A stretch of DNA of 64,000 nucleotides, taken from contig CAAGHP010000020.1 of NCBI GenBank assembly GCA_900769705.1, positions 136,003-200,002 on the forward strand, read 5' to 3'. A program made the translations under genes and the position numbers. Positions 62,801 through 64,000 of the stretch are shown here, in pieces. Under the pieces are notes generated by a model that worked only from the letters and a program-made list of their open reading frames with translations, searched no databases and had not been told where the DNA came from. The stretch's first letter is position 1; each line of letters starts with the position of its first letter. This DNA is from Alphaproteobacteria bacterium. Its GTDB lineage: Bacteria; Pseudomonadota; Alphaproteobacteria; RF32; CAG-239.

Positions 62801-63167
62801 CTGGACTCAAAAAGAACAGATAAAATATGAAGTTATGAGTTTGCTGCATAGTCCTGAGTTTTCAGAAATATTTGGCAGCTGTTCGCGGGCAGAGGTGCCG
62901 ATTATCGGCGAAGTTAAAGGCAAAAACGGAGCAAAAGATAGGATTATTTCTGCTCAGTTGGACAGATTGGTTATTTTGCCACAAAAAATTATGATTGTTG
63001 ATTTTAAGACTAACCGTCCGGCAGCCAAAGATTTGAGTACGACTCCGATTGCTTATATCAATCAGTTGCAGGCTTATGCCGAATTGGTGCAGAAAATATA
63101 TCCGGATAAGCCGGTTGAAACTTATATTTTGTGGACGAATGAAACAAGATTGATGCGAGTAAGCTAA
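59793..63167 (+). CDS. addA: AddA, ATP-dependent helicase/nuclease
   Basis: A 1124-residue UvrD/RecB-like enzyme, the motor of the AddAB complex. The start at 59793 has AAGGAG 10 bases upstream; the in-frame ATG at 59766 lies before that site. It shows Walker A EASAGTGKTKVLSDR, ILCLTYTKAAAVEMN, the DEAQDTS Walker B, GDRKQSIYSFQGAD (motif III), VMTVHGSKGLQAPVVFLPD (motif V) and ALTRAEDRLYI (motif VI). The C-terminal nuclease carries IMIVDFKTNRP. The addB-addA-trxA order is the standard alphaproteobacterial one. Confidence 0.95.
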   Translation: MKTKEEFAAMRQERGDLATGQQRSAANPQKSVWVEASAGTGKTKVLSDRVLRLLLSGVNPQRILCLTYTKAAAVEMNIRISERLSKWSVLPEDKLEESLFSLLGDEFSDIKLQKKYKQRARTLFAVLLDTPGGIKIQTIHSFCQEVLKRFPLEAGVSPYFDILDDESSAEALAQIQKDLLDEAEHGTDSPLKEALQYLTENLSEYSFPQVMKNITFNRSKITDLLKNYIGNEEYENVLAQKLQISPKDTEDTVIADFMAEINVAELRLNIAALLQGGSTDQSRAEKLENILRGGMKPADYNQYVGIFVTQKGTLRKAADKKSCAADAELPERMAKEGERVLQTEDKIRKARLFQATKAVFTIARELTGRYNEFKKQHARLDYEDLILITRNLLADDAAASWVLFKLDGGIDHVLIDEAQDTSPNQWEIVKSLSAEFFAGAGSSDKKRTVFAVGDRKQSIYSFQGADPDKFDETADYFAQRAASEFEKVNLAVSFRSSAAVLNTVNQLFADSEVSKGVTAPEETVNHIPFRAGEFGHVEIWPLLVAEKKEKTDDYNWQPPVEMSKEISVKTRLARQIAAKIKELVEKENLHYRDIMVLVQTRSSFVDEFIRACKNENVNISGADKLRLSEQIAVQDLISLGRFLLLNNDDLSLAEVLKSPIFGLTDDDLIKLCTGRGNAPLWSKLGDFPEYSQVYNDLKTLSNMLDFVRPYELFNYVLTAMNGRYKFTERMGMEVEDALDEFVNLTIAYEQEHIPGLQGFIDWIGRSEVEVKRETEQKDTDAVRLMTVHGSKGLQAPVVFLPDTVRIKNAKNEQALLWSDDVAYYPLNSACYDENCKNIKDRNNDKAFEEYRRLLYVALTRAEDRLYICGFAGKDGADKRSWYELCRKTLQKNGIADGDIITIDEPEVIAKKTDDKVFTYNEIPASEPWINEKAQSEDLLVKPYTPSHLDEDKNVDSVSPLKDGGNYYRRGTIIHKLLQFLPQSAVDKTEIINEYLDKNAADLSWTQKEQIKYEVMSLLHSPEFSEIFGSCSRAEVPIIGEVKGKNGAKDRIISAQLDRLVILPQKIMIVDFKTNRPAAKDLSTTPIAYINQLQAYAELVQKIYPDKPVETYILWTNETRLMRVS

Positions 63168-63261
63168 AAATTTTGTGGTCTTATTAGCCAACAGGCTTTA
63201 ATCTTTGCAAAAATAAGACTATATAGAAATTATCGTTTTTTATAAATTAAGGAGAAAAGAT

Positions 63262-63579
63262 ATGACACAACCATTAAACGACAGCCAATTTTCTGAAAAT
63301 GTATTAAACTCTAAAGGGCTTGTCCTGGTCGATTTTTGGGCAGAATGGTGCGGCCCGTGCCGCCAGTTGGGACCTATTTTGGAAGCTATTGATGAAGAAA
63401 TGGGCGGCGATGTTACTATTTATAAGATGAATGTTGATGATTCTCCGGAAACAGCCAGCCAGTTTGGCATCCGCAGTATTCCGACAATGTTTTTGTTTAA
63501 AGACGGAAAACAGGTAGATACTAAAGTTGGTTTGAATACTCAATCCACCATTTCTTCTTGGATTGAATCATATAAATAA
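63262..63579 (+). CDS. trxA: thioredoxin 1
   Basis: A 105-residue cytoplasmic thioredoxin. The active site is WAEWCGPCRQLGP (Cys at about residues 32 and 35), and the cis-Pro lies in RSIPTMFLF. It reduces protein disulfides and is itself reduced by thioredoxin reductase; the small FTR-like protein at 18226 would be another possible partner, as pure speculation. AAGGAGAAAAGAT precedes the ATG. A terminator follows. Confidence 0.97.
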   Translation: MTQPLNDSQFSENVLNSKGLVLVDFWAEWCGPCRQLGPILEAIDEEMGGDVTIYKMNVDDSPETASQFGIRSIPTMFLFKDGKQVDTKVGLNTQSTISSWIESYK

Positions 63580-63591
63580 TTTGTTACGATA

Positions 63592-63623
63592 AAGTGTGCA
63601 CAAGCAATTGGCACGCTTTTTAT
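63592..63623 (+). terminator. terminator of trxA
   Basis: AAGTGTGC (63592-63599) pairs with GCACGCTT (63611-63618, one G.T), followed by a T run. Confidence 0.8.
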
Positions 63624-63649
63624 TATGCTGAAAATTCGCTCAGATAATC

Positions 63650-63691
63650 GAAAAATCCTTTTGTTTTTTACTTTAAATAAAGGGATTTTTC
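63650..63691. terminator. second hairpin after trxA
   Basis: GAAAAATCCTTT (63650-63661) pairs with AAAGGGATTTTTC (63679-63691, one bulged G). T runs on both strands. It separates trxA from the following leader RNA. Confidence 0.5.
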
Positions 63692-63694
63692 ATC

Positions 63695-63721
63695 TTTACA
63701 TTTTTATCTTTTTTCTATACT
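63695..63721 (+). promoter_or_regulatory. promoter of the leader RNA
   Basis: A good -10 TATACT (63716-63721) with a TTTACA -35 at 63695-63700, spacing 15, which is shorter than ideal. The start would be near 63728. Confidence 0.4.
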
Positions 63722-63727
63722 CTGATT

Positions 63728-63921
63728 TTTAGACGGGATTGATAAAACCGTTCGGGGTGTGACAACCTCTCTAATTCTCGTCTGTGTAAAGACGTTAATT
63801 TACATGCCTTCTGGTCTGAGACTGGAAGGTGGTAAAATAAGTTATTACATATAACAAATATACCCACTACATAGAATTAGGTAGTTGTCAACTTCCAGTC
63901 GCTTTATCAGCGGCTTTTTTT
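63728..63921 (+). ncRNA. structured leader RNA with competing stems and terminator
   Basis: About 190 bases with many exact self-complementary segments. CCTTCTGGTC (63807-63816) pairs with GACTGGAAGG (63820-63829; two wobble pairs). GACTGGAAG (63820-63828) is also an exact complement of CTTCCAGTC (63892-63900), which would trap the 5' arm of the terminator. CGTCT (63779-63783) can pair with AGACG at 63731-63735 or 63790-63794. The 3' end is a hairpin followed by seven T. I do not recognise a known riboswitch or 6S RNA consensus. It could be a cis-acting attenuator for the next gene or a free small RNA. Confidence 0.6.
63898..63921 (+). terminator. terminator of the leader RNA
   Basis: GTCGCT (63898-63903) pairs with AGCGGC (63909-63914; one G.T), followed by TTTTTTT. 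Confidence 0.75.
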
Positions 63922-63947
63922 ATATTTAGAAAAAGGAAGAACATACT

Positions 63948-64000
63948 ATGAAAAAAATAATTTTATGCGGAACTGTGTTATTATTGGCCGCTTGTCAAAA
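63948..64000 (+). CDS. lipoprotein, 3' end outside the window
   Basis: Only 17 codons plus two bases are visible. They encode a lipoprotein signal peptide, MKKIILCGTVLLLAAC, with lipobox LAAC at residues 13-16. AAAGGAAGAAC precedes the ATG. It lies 27 bases after the leader-RNA terminator, so its expression may depend on read-through of that terminator. The function cannot be told. Confidence 0.7.
   Translation, partial: MKKIILCGTVLLLAACQ

Noticed and set aside
63728..63921. Known riboswitches (TPP, cobalamin, SAM, c-di-GMP) or 6S RNA
   Set aside because: A CTGAG similar to TPP sites and a GGGGTG are present but in the wrong order and without the partner motifs; no other consensus core fits.

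Overview
The window looks like chromosome from an AT-rich, probably host-associated or genome-reduced alphaproteobacterium. The evidence is gene order: mnmE-mnmG-rsmG-parA-parB, addB-addA-trxA, an F0 cluster with separate b and b' genes placed apart from F1, xerD divergent from aroK with a tiny membrane gene between them, and DUF721 next to a DsbA-like gene. Codons are A/T-ending throughout and intergenic gaps are short. The species cannot be named from the sequence.

Layout. 0-2.4 kb: tRNA-Glu, a gene-poor stretch with tRNA-like debris, two lipoprotein genes, and tRNA-Thr(GGU) beside an exact extra copy of its own 5' half. 2.5-11.5 kb: a membrane-anchored coiled-coil protein, dusB, trkA, typA and two unrecognised proteins, one with an HExxH motif. 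11.7-22.9 kb: the origin-proximal type block mnmE, mnmG, PHP phosphoesterase, rsmG, parA, parB, a small FTR-like Fe-S protein, dnaE and a membrane protein. Three perfect parS sites lie inside mnmE, mnmG and rsmG, and a second repeated motif (TGTATTTAAA) is concentrated over the same 5 kb.

22.9-33 kb, minus strand: an ECF-sigma operon (small membrane protein, sigma factor, Spy/CpxP-like protein, SUMF1/FGE-domain protein, GX3-repeat secreted protein), then a five-gene operon ending in a VirD4/TraG-type coupling ATPase whose four partners are not recognised. 33-43 kb: rluD-type synthase, rpoH, a complete RND tripartite efflux operon, then minus-strand genes for a lipoprotein, a GST-fold protein and a periplasmic binding protein. 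43-50 kb: a MinD-like ATPase with a J-domain/SH3 membrane partner, tgt, a LOG-family protein, an ABC exporter and class II aldolase.

50-64 kb: minus-strand F0 operon (atpI-B-E-F'-F) preceded by a DsbA-like gene, DciA-like DUF721 gene, xerD and a 53-residue membrane protein; plus-strand aroK-rph-rdgB-addB-addA-trxA; then a structured leader RNA with competing stems and a terminator ahead of a lipoprotein gene that runs off the end.

Best candidates for something undescribed: the VirD4 operon without VirB genes, the ECF/Spy/FGE/GX3 operon, the parS-associated TGTATTTAAA cluster, the tRNA-Thr half-duplication and the leader RNA near 63.8 kb. All functional assignments rest on motif and context reading; no database search was possible.
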